DNA of 64,000 nucleotides from JAMXLO01 sp037201625 (GCA_037201625.1 JBBCGR010000003.1:2976001-3040000); one strand, 5' to 3'. Shown: positions 26,181-35,290, counted from the stretch's first letter. A program made the numbers and translations. The notes: generated by a model from the letters alone, not told the origin.

Positions 26181-26996
26181 ATGGCCCATCCCAGACGCAA
26201 GACCGCGTTCATCCTGGCGTCCACCGACCACGGGACGCTGATCGTGAACCGTTTCGACTACCATATGGTGGATGCGACGACCGGCTATGGCGTCGGCCAC
26301 TTCCTGCTGGAGAACACGAACTACGAACCGCAGGAGGGCGCCGTCGCAATGCAGCTTCTCACGCTGCGGCGCCAGCATTTCGGCGACGGCGTCGTCGTGC
26401 TGGATTGCGGCGCCAATATCGGTGTCCATACGGTCGAATGGGCAAAAGGCATGACGGGCTGGGGCACCGTCATCGCCATCGAGGCGCAGGAGCGGATCTA
26501 TTACGCGCTCGCCGGCAACATCGCGATCAACAACTGCTTCAACGCGCACGCCATCCATGCCGCGGTCGGTGCCGAGAACGGTGCGCTGCGGATTCCGACG
26601 CCGAACTACCTCGCGCCGGCGAGCTTCGGCAGCCTCGAACTGCGCCCCTCATCGGCCAACGAGTTCATCGGCCAGGCGATCGACTACTCGGAGCAGAAGC
26701 TGACCGCGGTGCGGATGCTGACCGTCGATTCGCTCAACCTGGCGCGGCTCGACCTGATCAAGATCGATGTCGAGCGGATGGAGCTTGAGGTGCTGGCCGG
26801 CGCCGAGCAGACGCTGCGCCGCTGCCGCCCCATCATCATCGTGGAGCGGCTGAAGGCGCCGTCCGAGGCACTGACCGCCGTGCTCGCCGGCCACGGCTAC
26901 CAGTGGTTCGTGTTCGGGCTGAACTTCCTCGCGGTCCATCCCGACGATCCGACGCGGCAGGCCATCACCACGGTGCAGCCGCCGCCGGCGTCGTAA
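26181..26996 (+). CDS. FkbM family SAM-dependent methyltransferase, 271 aa
   Basis: Complete FkbM protein. The SAM site is VVVLDCGANIGVHTVEWAKGM near residue 75, then VIAIEAQERIYYALAGNIAINN and DLIKIDVERMELEVLAGAE; the usual Gly of DVEGME is Arg here. These enzymes O-methylate sugars or other small groups on glycans and secondary metabolites. ATG 26181 follows GTGAGGCG. Its last 32 bases overlap the 3' end of opgH on the other strand. The neighbouring glycan genes suggest a surface polysaccharide substrate, which is inference. Confidence 0.87.
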   Translation: MAHPRRKTAFILASTDHGTLIVNRFDYHMVDATTGYGVGHFLLENTNYEPQEGAVAMQLLTLRRQHFGDGVVVLDCGANIGVHTVEWAKGMTGWGTVIAIEAQERIYYALAGNIAINNCFNAHAIHAAVGAENGALRIPTPNYLAPASFGSLELRPSSANEFIGQAIDYSEQKLTAVRMLTVDSLNLARLDLIKIDVERMELEVLAGAEQTLRRCRPIIIVERLKAPSEALTAVLAGHGYQWFVFGLNFLAVHPDDPTRQAITTVQPPPAS

Positions 26997-28701
26997 CGGC
27001 GCTGCCTCCCGCGGCGGCGGCACCGGGGAGCCCCACCGGTGGCGTCTCCGGCGCGGCGGCCTGCGGCGCAAGCTCCTCGGGGATCGCCGCGATCCGCCGC
27101 GCGCGCAGCCAGGCACCCACCCAAGGCTCCGCGGTCAGCACGCAGAGCGGGATCGCGGCAAGCAAACCGCCCGCCAGCGGCAGCGCCCAGGCGACCGCCA
27201 GCCATCCGGCGCGGGCGAAACACGCGAACACCAGAACGCCCAGCAGCGTCTGCGGCCACAACAGCCGCGCGGCCTCCCGCCACGTCACACCACGGTCGGC
27301 GCGGTTCTGCACCGCCCACTCGGCGCGTGCGCCAAAGGCGAGCCGCAACAGCGCGAGCGTCTTCGCCACCGCCGAGACGGCGTCCAGCAGCAGCGTGAAG
27401 CCGACCTCCGCAGCCGCCCCGCCGAGGAAGCGTGCCGCTCCGCCGTAGCGCGCACGCTTGGCCGGCGACAGCGCCACTTCGGCATAGCCCAGCAGCTTCG
27501 GTGCGTACAGCGCGCTCAGCCAGGCGGCGGTGAGTGCGAGCGCCGGGCCGGCCGGGAACGGTGAGGCGGTGTCGGTCGCCGCGGCCAGCGCCGCCGCCAG
27601 CAGGAACACCAGGTACAGCGGCGTGCCGGCGAACAGCAGGATCGCCTGGGCAAGCTGCCAGCGTCCCATCGCACGCAGCGCGGGCAGGCGCAGCAGGTGG
27701 CGGTACTGCATGTTGCCCGCCAGCCAGCGCAGTTCGCGGCGCAGGAACTCCGGCAATGCCGGCGGATTCGATTCCCACGATCCGTCCTCGTCCGGCAGCA
27801 CGCGCACGCCCCAGCCCGCACCGCGCAGCACCGCGGCCTCGACCTGGTCGTGCGACAGGATATGTCCGCCGTCCGGCAGCGTCGGCAGCCGGCAATGGGC
27901 GCGGAACGGGGCGATCCGCACCGCGGCGTTATGGCCCCAGTACGGCCCGGCATCGCCCTGCCACCAGGCCTGGCCGGTCGCCCAGGTGCGCATCCCGGCC
28001 CGCATGCCGAACTGGAACAGCCGGGGAAACGCCGAGGACGCCGGCAGTCCGACGGTCAGGTGCTGCGCGATGGCGAGGCTCGGGTCGGCCTGCATCGCCC
28101 GCACCAGGCGCAGCACGGCCGCCGCCGACATCTCGGAATCGGCATCCAGCGTCAGCATCAGGTCGAAGCCGGCGGCATGATGGTCCAGGAAATCCATCAG
28201 GTTGCCGGCCTTGAAGCCGACATTGCCGGCGCGCCGGCGATAATGGACGCGCGGGTCCTCCGCCATGAAGGCGGCCGCTTCCCGCGCCTCATCGGCGGCC
28301 GTGGCGGCGCGGCTGTCCGACAGCAGGAACACCGCGAACGCGTCGCCCGCACCGGCAGCGTCCAGCGCACGCAGCAGGCGGCGCAGCGGCGGCAGCACGC
28401 GGCGCATGTCCTCATCGCGGATCGTCACGGCGATGGCGGTGCGCGGCAGGGGCGCCGCGCCGGAGGGGGCGAGCGGAAACACCGCGCGCACCGGATCGCG
28501 GCACAGCAGCAGGATCGCGAAGCCGATCAGTCCGTTGGCGAGGCACAGGCCGGTCCACGGCGCGGTGCCCGCGAAGGCCACGGCCATCACCAGCTTGGCG
28601 ACTGTCCAGCCGCCCGGCGCCAGGACCTGCCACAGCAGCCAGCCGAGCAGCAGCGCGGTGAGGGACGCCAGCAGCAGGGTGCCGGCGCGACGCATGACCA
28701 T
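26965..28701 (-). CDS. opgH: Glucans biosynthesis glucosyltransferase MdoH/OpgH, 578 aa
   Basis: Membrane glucosyltransferase of family GT2 that builds the backbone of osmoregulated periplasmic glucans from UDP-glucose. Two N-terminal helices are followed by the catalytic domain: TIRDEDMRRVLPPLRRLLRA, LSDSRAATAADE, GNVGFKAGNLMDFLDHH, the DADSEM acceptor motif, then RRELRWLAGNMQYRHLL replacing the classical QxxRW, and about four more helices. At 578 residues it lacks the long N-terminal region of the 847-residue E. coli enzyme, as is common in Acetobacteraceae. Start ATG 28701 follows CCGGAGC; ATG 28695 is an alternative. No opgG is beside it. It overlaps the FkbM gene tail to tail. Confidence 0.9.
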   Translation of the reverse strand: MVMRRAGTLLLASLTALLLGWLLWQVLAPGGWTVAKLVMAVAFAGTAPWTGLCLANGLIGFAILLLCRDPVRAVFPLAPSGAAPLPRTAIAVTIRDEDMRRVLPPLRRLLRALDAAGAGDAFAVFLLSDSRAATAADEAREAAAFMAEDPRVHYRRRAGNVGFKAGNLMDFLDHHAAGFDLMLTLDADSEMSAAAVLRLVRAMQADPSLAIAQHLTVGLPASSAFPRLFQFGMRAGMRTWATGQAWWQGDAGPYWGHNAAVRIAPFRAHCRLPTLPDGGHILSHDQVEAAVLRGAGWGVRVLPDEDGSWESNPPALPEFLRRELRWLAGNMQYRHLLRLPALRAMGRWQLAQAILLFAGTPLYLVFLLAAALAAATDTASPFPAGPALALTAAWLSALYAPKLLGYAEVALSPAKRARYGGAARFLGGAAAEVGFTLLLDAVSAVAKTLALLRLAFGARAEWAVQNRADRGVTWREAARLLWPQTLLGVLVFACFARAGWLAVAWALPLAGGLLAAIPLCVLTAEPWVGAWLRARRIAAIPEELAPQAAAPETPPVGLPGAAAAGGSAVTTPAAAAPW

Positions 28702-28804
28702 GGGAATGGGCTCCGGGAGCAGGGCTGACCGGCAGATGGGTGGCCTCACGATTTTGTCAGCACTCGGGTCGCCAGCAATGCGGGAGCCGGATCGCTGCCC
28801 CACC

Positions 28805-28906
28805 GTCATGGATGGTCGTCGATGCGTGGAAGGTCGTCATGATGGATGGAAGATCGTCGATGTGTGCATGCTCGTCATGGCCGGCCTTGTGCCGGCCATC
28901 CACGCC
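28805..28906. repeat. Tandem imperfect repeat ending in a dispersed palindromic element
   Basis: Two imperfect copies of a roughly 35-base unit built on GGTCGTCGATG/GATCGTCGATG and CGTCATG fill 28805-28880. They run into CGTCATGGCCGGCCTTGTG...GGCCATCCACGCC (28873-28906), whose arms ATGGCCGGC (28877-28885) and GCCGGCCAT (28891-28899) are a perfect nine-base inverted repeat. This is a dispersed palindrome type well known in alphaproteobacterial genomes. It sits in the 300-base gap between opgH and the membrane protein gene. Confidence 0.65.
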
Positions 28907-29001
28907 TATGCCCCCCGCGCGAAGGTGAGGCATGCCCGGCCGGGCCAAACTCCCGGCCGTGACGAAGAGTCCCCTCGCCATGCCTTCAAGTCGCCACCCG
29001 C

Positions 29002-30894
29002 TCACCCGCACAGCGGCGCCGCCGTCAGCATGCCGGCGAAGCGCCGCCGCCGCATGCTCTCGGGCCAGGGCCAGGCCTGCAGCGTGCGCCACCCGCTGCC
29101 GGTCGCCTCCAGCAGCACCGCCTCGCCGGCTGGGACGCCCTCGAGCCCCGGCGGCGCGCAGGTCACCAGCGCCAGCCGATAGCCCGCCGCGGCGACGGCC
29201 GACAGCACGGCGGGCGTCGCACTCGGCTCGGTTCGGATGTCGAGGCCCGGCCGCCGCGGCGGCGTGAACAGCAGCACGCCGCGCACGAAGCTGCCGACGG
29301 AATCGTTCTGGTCGCCCGGCACCAGCAGCGCCAGCCGGTCGTGCCGGTCCAGATAGGGCGTGACGGCATGGCCCAGCCTGCGCAGTTCCGGCTGCGGCGG
29401 ATCGCGGTCGAACCGCAGCAGCGGCGCGCCGGCCAGCGGCAGCAGCAGGATCGCCACGACGGCGCCGATGCCGGCCCGGCGGGCGCGGCGCGGATCGGCG
29501 GCCAGCCACGCCGCGGTCCAGGCCACGAGCCAGGGCCGCAGCGTCACCACCAGCCCCAGCATCAGCAGCAGCGAGATCTGCGTATTGTAGCGGAAGAACG
29601 AGTGGGCCCCGAGCGCCATCTCCGGCGGGAAATGCGCGATGTAGGTGAACAGCAGGAAGCCGTTGAACAGGATGATGGCGCCGGCGATCAGGATCAGCAG
29701 GCGTCCCTCGGGCGACCACGGCGCGCGGCGCAGCACCCGCACCGTCAGCGCGAGCAGGGCGGCGAGGCACAGGAAGAATGTCGCCTTGCGGAACATCTCC
29801 TCCAGGATCGCCAGGATGATCCGCGGCAGCAGGCCGAAATTCCAGTCCGCCAGCGCCAGCGGCTTCAACTCGCCCGCCGGGAAACCGCTGCGCAGCACGA
29901 AGCCGCGCCAGAGCAGATACAGCGCGACCGACGGCGCCAGTGCGGCGATGATCGCGGCCAGCGCGCGCCGGCGCGGTATCGCGGGCTCGATCCAGGCCAG
30001 CACCAGGAGCATGGCGCCGATCGGGGCCAGCAGGCCGCTGCCCGACTGCTTGGTGTTGACCATCGCCGCCAGCACGAGCGCGAGCGGCGCGATCGAGCGC
30101 GGCCACGCCACGCCGCGCGCCAGATCGTCCAGCAATTCGGCGGCCAGCCAGACGGCGAACAACGCGGTGACCGCGAGCGTCGCCTCGCCGTAGGGCGAGA
30201 CGAAGAAGCGCGGCACGAAACCGGGGTTCAGCGGCACCGCGAGCAGCAGGCCGGCGGCGCATGCCCACAGCGGCGGCGCGCCGGGCTTGCCTGCCAGGGC
30301 GCGGGCCAGCAGCAGGCCGGCGCAGGCCAGCAGCGCCACGTTGAACAGCGCCATGGCGCCATCGGCGAACCCGCCGGACGCCAGCGAGGCGAGGTAGTTG
30401 GCGAACTGGCTGTTGTATGGCGCAACCGGCAGGAACGAATAGCTGGCGGGCAGGGCGGCGGTCGGCAGCCTGTCGTGGTCGGCCAGGAACGCGGCGTTCG
30501 GCAGCAGGTTCAGCCAGGTGTCGATCTGTGAAGGCCAGGCCGACAGCATCACCGCCCACAGCGGCGCGGTCAGCAGCAGCGTCCAGCCGAGCGGCCGCCA
30601 GGGCAGGACGCGATCGCGCCAGCCTGGCCGGAGCAGCCAGGCCGCTCCGGCCAGCGCCATGGCGGCGGCCGGCCAGCGCAGCGACCAGGGCGTCAGCACG
30701 CCCCACAGGGTGAAGACGATGCAGGCGGCGCCCCATCCGGCCACCAACTGCGTCTCCGGCAGCATCCGGCGCGCTGCCCGGGCCCCGCCCGCCGCGCTGC
30801 CCGCCAGGCCACCGAGTGCCAGGAACAGCAGCAGCGTCGCGGCGAGGCCGGCCGCGCCGGCACATTCATGCGCGGTCGGCAGATAGGACAGCAT
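29002..30894 (-). CDS. Large polytopic membrane protein, glycosyltransferase-like, 630 aa
   Basis: About 12-14 hydrophobic helices, with an extracytoplasmic-looking segment near WPSQIDTWLNLLPNAAFLADHDRLP, a pattern seen in lipid-linked sugar glycosyltransferases and polysaccharide polymerases. The C-terminal 120 residues are soluble (DRHDRLALLVPGDQNDSVGS). No family motif is certain, so the function is left open. The start ATG 30894 lies inside the 3' end of the O-antigen ligase gene (29 bases shared), indicating translational coupling. The pair probably acts on a surface polysaccharide. Confidence 0.75.
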   Translation of the reverse strand: MLSYLPTAHECAGAAGLAATLLLFLALGGLAGSAAGGARAARRMLPETQLVAGWGAACIVFTLWGVLTPWSLRWPAAAMALAGAAWLLRPGWRDRVLPWRPLGWTLLLTAPLWAVMLSAWPSQIDTWLNLLPNAAFLADHDRLPTAALPASYSFLPVAPYNSQFANYLASLASGGFADGAMALFNVALLACAGLLLARALAGKPGAPPLWACAAGLLLAVPLNPGFVPRFFVSPYGEATLAVTALFAVWLAAELLDDLARGVAWPRSIAPLALVLAAMVNTKQSGSGLLAPIGAMLLVLAWIEPAIPRRRALAAIIAALAPSVALYLLWRGFVLRSGFPAGELKPLALADWNFGLLPRIILAILEEMFRKATFFLCLAALLALTVRVLRRAPWSPEGRLLILIAGAIILFNGFLLFTYIAHFPPEMALGAHSFFRYNTQISLLLMLGLVVTLRPWLVAWTAAWLAADPRRARRAGIGAVVAILLLPLAGAPLLRFDRDPPQPELRRLGHAVTPYLDRHDRLALLVPGDQNDSVGSFVRGVLLFTPPRRPGLDIRTEPSATPAVLSAVAAAGYRLALVTCAPPGLEGVPAGEAVLLEATGSGWRTLQAWPWPESMRRRRFAGMLTAAPLCG

Positions 30895-32083
30895 ACGGAA
30901 CCGGCGGGGTCATGGCATTCAGCGTGGCAACCAGGTAGCCGCAGGCCGCCAGCGCGGCCCACCAGGAATCGGTCTGCAATTCGAAATTGACGGCGGCGAC
31001 GACGGTGGCGGAGGCGAAGGCCGCGCAGGCGAACGGCCGGCAGGCGGCCTCGAGGCAATGGATGCGGGCCAGCAGCAGCAGCGCGAAGCCCAAGCCGATG
31101 GCGGCACCGAGGCCGCCCGTCTCCACCCATAGCTGGAGCCACTGGTCGTGCGGGTAGTAGCCGGCCTCGCGCAGGATCACGTAGTGGCTCAACTCCTGCG
31201 GGGTGACCGGCACCTTGCTCGCGCCGCCGATGCCCCAGCCCAGCACCGGCCGGTCCAGGACGCGGGCGGTCATGTAGTCCCAGATCTCCAGCCGGTGCAG
31301 CCCCGATTCCTTCAGGTGCGGCGCCAGCGCGGTCCGGTACTGCGCCAGCAGCCGCAGCGCGAACGGCAGGCTGGCCACCGCGACCACCATCCCGGCGGCG
31401 AGCAGCGGGGCGATCGCGCGTGGCCACAGCCAGGCGAGCAGCAGCACCGCCACGCCGGCGAGCGCCGCCATCTTGGCCGCCAGGCTCAGGCCCAGGACCA
31501 GCGCCACCGCGAGCCCCAGCGCGAGCAGCAGCGCCGCCGCCCAGGCCCGCCGCAGCACCAGGAAGCCGAGCGTGGGCCAGGCGAGCAGCACCAGGTAGTC
31601 GAGGCCGCGGTTGTACTTGGTGCCGGCGATCAGCAGCTTCCGCCCCAGCAGGTACTCCTGCAGCGGATAGACCAGCAGCGCGTCGGTGATGAACAGCGCC
31701 AGTCCGAGCAGCATCGCGACCGTCAGCACGCGGAACAGGCGCTCTCGCAGTGCCGGGTCGGGCGGCGGGCCCGCGAGCAGCAGCAGCGCGCCGGCGAACA
31801 CCGCCGTCACCTGCAGCGCGGTGCCCTGGCTGCGCGGCGGATCGACCGACCACAGCAGGCTGGCCCAGCACAGCACGGCGAAGGCGGCGGCGAGCAGCGC
31901 CAGGGCGCGATCCGGCGTCAGCGGGCGCTGTCCCGCCGGCAGGGCGAGCACCAGCCGGACGGCGGCGAGGCCGAAGACCAGGCCGGCATAGGACGGACCG
32001 GCGACCAGCCCGAAGGTCGGCAGCGCGGCGAACACGGCGGGAACCAGCCATGCCGACGCCGCCGCTGCGGTCAGACGGGTCAC
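30866..32083 (-). CDS. O-antigen ligase / polymerase family protein (Wzy_C domain), 405 aa
   Basis: Roughly 11 membrane helices and one large periplasmic loop with the family pattern RLEIWDYMTARVLDRPVLGWG followed by HDQWLQLWVETGGLG, the R-x-x-W and H-N/D-x-W-L-Q residues of O-antigen ligases. Length is normal. These proteins join or polymerise polysaccharide units on the periplasmic face. First gene of a two-gene unit with the membrane protein downstream. The 350 bases upstream hold its promoter region and the start of the low-GC insert. Confidence 0.88.
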   Translation of the reverse strand: MTRLTAAAASAWLVPAVFAALPTFGLVAGPSYAGLVFGLAAVRLVLALPAGQRPLTPDRALALLAAAFAVLCWASLLWSVDPPRSQGTALQVTAVFAGALLLLAGPPPDPALRERLFRVLTVAMLLGLALFITDALLVYPLQEYLLGRKLLIAGTKYNRGLDYLVLLAWPTLGFLVLRRAWAAALLLALGLAVALVLGLSLAAKMAALAGVAVLLLAWLWPRAIAPLLAAGMVVAVASLPFALRLLAQYRTALAPHLKESGLHRLEIWDYMTARVLDRPVLGWGIGGASKVPVTPQELSHYVILREAGYYPHDQWLQLWVETGGLGAAIGLGFALLLLARIHCLEAACRPFACAAFASATVVAAVNFELQTDSWWAALAACGYLVATLNAMTPPVPYAVLSADRA

Positions 32084-32382
32084 GGGATCAGCTACCTCAT
32101 CCTGGCCGGGTGGCCGTGATAGACGGCCTCACCCGGGCCGACAATCCACCAGCCCGCCGATCGCCGCGGGCAAGGGGGACGCACCGCAAGGCGGCAGCCT
32201 CCGCGAGGCGCCGCCCACCCTTGGGGATATTTCGCCTGTGGGCGCTGAGCCCGTCCCTAGCATCCTCAAGCGGCTTAAAGGTTGTGTTCGTGCTGGCGCC
32301 CGTCAGGCGGGAGATCGCCCGGAGCGACACGCCTTCGTCATGCCTGCGAACTCAGGTATCAAAGGAGAGTTTTAAAGGGTTT
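32084..32382. other. Intergenic stretch between O-antigen ligase and the AAA+ gene leader
   Basis: No gene of convincing length. It holds several GC-rich stems, for example CGCCCAC near 32211 pairing with GTGGGCG near 32239. A 12-codon open frame ATG 32340-TAA 32375 (MPANSGIKGEF) ends seven bases before the intrinsic terminator at 32383. Base composition falls from GC-rich to near balanced across it, marking the left edge of the insert. Confidence 0.4.
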
Positions 32383-32404
32383 GCGCGCCCGTGGCGCGCT
32401 TTTT
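32383..32404 (+). terminator. Intrinsic (Rho-independent) terminator before the AAA+ gene
   Basis: Arms GCGCGCC (32383-32389) and GGCGCGC (32393-32399) form a perfect seven-pair stem with a three-base loop, followed at once by TTTTT (32400-32404). It is the clearest intrinsic terminator in the window. Nothing of gene size ends upstream on this strand; only the 12-codon frame at 32340-32375 precedes it, so it may end a small RNA or act as an attenuator for the gene at 32443. Confidence 0.75.
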
Positions 32405-32442
32405 GGATTGCGACTCGGGCTTATTGGGCTAATTGGCATCGC

Positions 32443-33699
32443 ATGCGCAAACGGCTAGGCACCGTGGACTGGGGCGAACTCCGGGCGGAGATCTTTGACG
32501 TATTTACCCCTGGTCCACCGATCAACGAACTCGCGATGTTTGTTGGCCGACAGGATGTCGTGCGGCGATTGCAGGACATTGCCATAGAACGCGGACGCCA
32601 CGCGATCATCTTTGGGGAGCGCGGCGTCGGCAAAACCTCATTGGCAGCGATTTTCCACAAGCAATTGAACATCGTTGGGAGGGATAGCGAGATCACTATC
32701 CGGTCGGTGGTTGATATCCACGTAAACGCCGATTCAAGGGACAGCTTCGATAGTCTGTGGAGAAAAGTATTCCGCCGCATCTCGCGCGGCCCAAACACTA
32801 CCCTTACGGCTGATCTGGATTATACGGGTCCGGTCGAGCCAGATCACGTCTTGCTGGAGATGGAGAGGTTTAACCCGACCCAGATGCCGATTATCGTCAT
32901 TGACGAGTATGATCGCGTCCAGGACGAAGAGTGCCGCGTTCTTATGACCGACGTTATTAAGGGTTTAACTATCTCTAAGAGGAATCCAACCATAATCTTA
33001 GTTGGAGTCGCGGACGATATTTCCCAGTTAGTGTATGACCATAAATCAATCGCGGCCCGAAACCTGTCGCAAGTGCACATGAAAAGAATGTCGAAGGAGG
33101 AGGTTACCGAAATTGTTAGCTCTCGGGTCAAGCGCCTTCGTATGACCATATCGGACGACGCTGTCTGGCGTATTGCGTACTTCTCGGCAGGGCTGCCGTT
33201 CTATGCGCACTCACTCGGGAAATACGCCGCTCTTTCTGCGGTATCAAAGGAAAGTCTAAAGATAGACGAAGGCGTTGTTTTGAAGACTTTGGACGATTGT
33301 ATGGCAGATGTAGACTATTCTATTACTGAGTCGTATACCAGGGCAACTGAACGCATATACCGGAAAGAGAATATATTTCGTGAAGTCTTGGCGGCATGTG
33401 CAATAGCTGAGACCAATGATCTGGGTCAGTTCAGAGCCGTCGCGGTGGAGGGGCCTCTCAGCGCCATCGTGGGCCGTGCGATGAAAGTATCCAGTTTCGC
33501 ATCGCATTTGAACGAGATGTGTGGACCAGAGCGGGGGAGCATTTTGCGCAAGACCGGTGAGAGGCGGACATACCACTATCATTTTGGAGAGGCGGCCATG
33601 CAGCCATTTGTGGTTATGAAAAGCCTAACCGATGGCGTGCTTCAACCTAATGTCATGGAGAGATTTAGGATCAGCCGTCAGCGTTCGCTTTCCATCTAA
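32443..33699 (+). CDS. AAA+ ATPase with ORC1/Cdc6-like architecture, 418 aa, low GC
   Basis: Walker A GERGVGKTS (residues 58-66), Walker B IIVIDEYDR (D154, E155), a sensor-like strand PTIILVGVADD, then a lid helical region (MSKEEVTEIVSSRVKRLRM) and a C-terminal winged-helix-like part ending FASHLNEMCGPERGSILRKT. This order is that of archaeal-type Cdc6/ORC and related STAND-like ATPases. Start ATG 32443 is the first after the terminator; no good ribosome site is seen. Base composition is far lower in GC than all neighbours, with many A/T-ending codons, so it was probably acquired. It stands alone. Families of this shape include replication, transposition and defence proteins; which applies here is unknown. 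Confidence 0.8.
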   Translation: MRKRLGTVDWGELRAEIFDVFTPGPPINELAMFVGRQDVVRRLQDIAIERGRHAIIFGERGVGKTSLAAIFHKQLNIVGRDSEITIRSVVDIHVNADSRDSFDSLWRKVFRRISRGPNTTLTADLDYTGPVEPDHVLLEMERFNPTQMPIIVIDEYDRVQDEECRVLMTDVIKGLTISKRNPTIILVGVADDISQLVYDHKSIAARNLSQVHMKRMSKEEVTEIVSSRVKRLRMTISDDAVWRIAYFSAGLPFYAHSLGKYAALSAVSKESLKIDEGVVLKTLDDCMADVDYSITESYTRATERIYRKENIFREVLAACAIAETNDLGQFRAVAVEGPLSAIVGRAMKVSSFASHLNEMCGPERGSILRKTGERRTYHYHFGEAAMQPFVVMKSLTDGVLQPNVMERFRISRQRSLSI

Positions 33700-33900
33700 T
33701 CTTGCGGCCTTTGGGGCTATCTCGGTTCACTGTTCGGTAGAATAGGCTAGCTGCCCGGGACCGGCCCCCGCCAGTCCTTTGGAGGTGGTGACATTCTCCG
33801 GTCATCTACAGCATCGACCACAGTCTGGGAGCAATGTCGCCGATCAGCTCCCCGGGGGAGCGGATCACGGGGACGGGGGAAGGCGCTTGGTGGCCAGTGA
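33700..33900. other. Intergenic stretch after the AAA+ gene
   Basis: No gene is supported. A palindrome GCTCCCCGGGGGAGC lies near 33847-33861 without a T run. The sequence returns gradually to high GC content, marking the right edge of the low-GC insert. Confidence 0.35.
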
Positions 33901-34074
33901 TCAGCCTTCCTCGCTTCCGTCGAGGCGCCTGCAATGTTCAATCGCCCGGCGTGCCTCACTCTCAGTTTGGAAGCACGGCTCAAGGTCGGCTGCCTCACCG
34001 TCTTCAACGACGCTTACCTTGAAGTGCGGGACCAGTGGCCCGCTGGTCACATGTCTGATGCTGTAGGCTTTCAT
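33901..34074 (-). CDS. Small hypothetical protein, 57 aa
   Basis: Possible short cytoplasmic protein: MKAYSIRHVTSGPLVPHFKV, then VEDGEAADLEPCFQTESEARRAIEHC. The strand-strand-helix pattern with a terminal ESEAR-A-I helix resembles many small conserved alphaproteobacterial proteins, and the amino-acid use looks like a real product rather than a shadow frame. ATG 34074 is chosen over ATG 34095. No function can be given. It is divergent from the CobW gene. Confidence 0.45.
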   Translation of the reverse strand: MKAYSIRHVTSGPLVPHFKVSVVEDGEAADLEPCFQTESEARRAIEHCRRLDGSEEG

Positions 34075-34227
34075 CCTGCCAATATGGCACGGCACCTATC
34101 CGGTTGCATCCAGAACCATAGCGAAGAAATTTGGGTGCCGTTCAAACTGATCCACTCCGTGTGGCGGGCGCAGGTGGCTGATCGGCGCCGGGCGCCCTAT
34201 ATTCCGGCCCGACATGCAGGAGCCAGA

Positions 34228-35244
34228 ATGATGGCCATCACGAAGACCGAGGCGCCAGGAGGTGCCGCAGGGAGTGCCCCGCCGGATGCGCAGGTGCCGG
34301 TGACGGTGCTCACCGGCTATCTCGGCGCCGGCAAGACCACGCTGCTGAACCGCATCCTCACGGAGCAGCACGGCCGCAAATACGCCGTCGTCATCAACGA
34401 GTTCGGCGAACTCGGCGTGGACAACGACCTCGTCGTCGATACCGACGAAGAGGTGTTCGAGATGAACAACGGCTGCATCTGCTGCACCGTGCGCGGCGAC
34501 CTGATCCGTATCGTCGGCGGGCTGATGAAGCGGCGCGACAAGTTCGACGGGATCATCATTGAGACCACCGGCCTCGCGAACCCGGCCCCGGTCGCGCAGA
34601 CCTTCTTCGTCGATGAGAACGTCCGCGCCAGGACACGCCTCGACGCCATCGTCACGGTGGTGGACGCCAAGCACCTGCCGCAGCGGCTGGCGGACAGCCA
34701 CGAGGCGGCCGACCAGATCGCCTTCGCCGACGTGATCGTGCTGAACAAGACCGACCTGGTGACGCCCGACGAGCTTCAGGCGGTCGAGGATACCATCCGC
34801 TCGATCAACCGGTTCGCGGTCATCCACCGCACCGAACGCGCCGCCCTGCCCATCGACCAGGTGCTGAACCAGGGCGCCTTCGACCTCAACCGCGTGCTGG
34901 CGATCGCGCCCGACTTCCTCACCGACAGCGAGCACGAGCACAACGACGATGTGACCTCGGTCAGCTTCGAGGTGGAGAAGCCGATCGACCCGGAGAAGTT
35001 CAACGCCTGGATCGGCGGCCTGCTGCAGGAGCAGGGACCCAACCTGCTGCGCACCAAGGGCATCCTGTCCTACGCCAACGACGACCGCCGCTTCGCCTTC
35101 CAGGCGGTGCACATGATCGCCGACGGCGACTTCATCGGCCCCTGGAAGCAGGACGAGCCACGGGTGAGCCGGATCGTGTTCATCGGCCGCAACCTCAACC
35201 GGCCGCAACTGCGCCGCGGCTTCGAGGCCTGCGCCGTTGACTAG
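34228..35244 (+). CDS. CobW/COG0523 family GTP-binding metallochaperone, 338 aa
   Basis: G3E-type GTPase that delivers metal ions, often zinc, to target proteins. Walker A is GYLGAGKTT near residue 30; the metal site GCICC follows in EMNNGCICCTVRGDL; then ETTGLANPAPV and the G4 motif NKTD. A short acidic/His stretch (SEHEHNDD) is the only metal-rich loop, and the CobW C-terminal domain runs from VTSVSFEV to the end. ATG 34228 or 34231 follows CAGGAG. The WD40 gene just downstream is a common partner in alphaproteobacteria. No Zur-like operator was recognised upstream. Confidence 0.93.
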   Translation: MMAITKTEAPGGAAGSAPPDAQVPVTVLTGYLGAGKTTLLNRILTEQHGRKYAVVINEFGELGVDNDLVVDTDEEVFEMNNGCICCTVRGDLIRIVGGLMKRRDKFDGIIIETTGLANPAPVAQTFFVDENVRARTRLDAIVTVVDAKHLPQRLADSHEAADQIAFADVIVLNKTDLVTPDELQAVEDTIRSINRFAVIHRTERAALPIDQVLNQGAFDLNRVLAIAPDFLTDSEHEHNDDVTSVSFEVEKPIDPEKFNAWIGGLLQEQGPNLLRTKGILSYANDDRRFAFQAVHMIADGDFIGPWKQDEPRVSRIVFIGRNLNRPQLRRGFEACAVD

Positions 35245-35290
35245 CACCCCCTGTCGCGGACGCCCGAGCCGCGCGCCCGGCGCCCGTCCC

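Noticed and set aside
32150..32300. GC-rich stems that might be a structured RNA before the AAA+ gene
   Set aside because: The stems do not match any RNA family I know and high-GC DNA forms such stems by chance.
33847..33861. Palindrome GCTCCCCGGGGGAGC as terminator of the AAA+ gene
   Set aside because: It lies about 150 bases after the stop and has no T run on either side.
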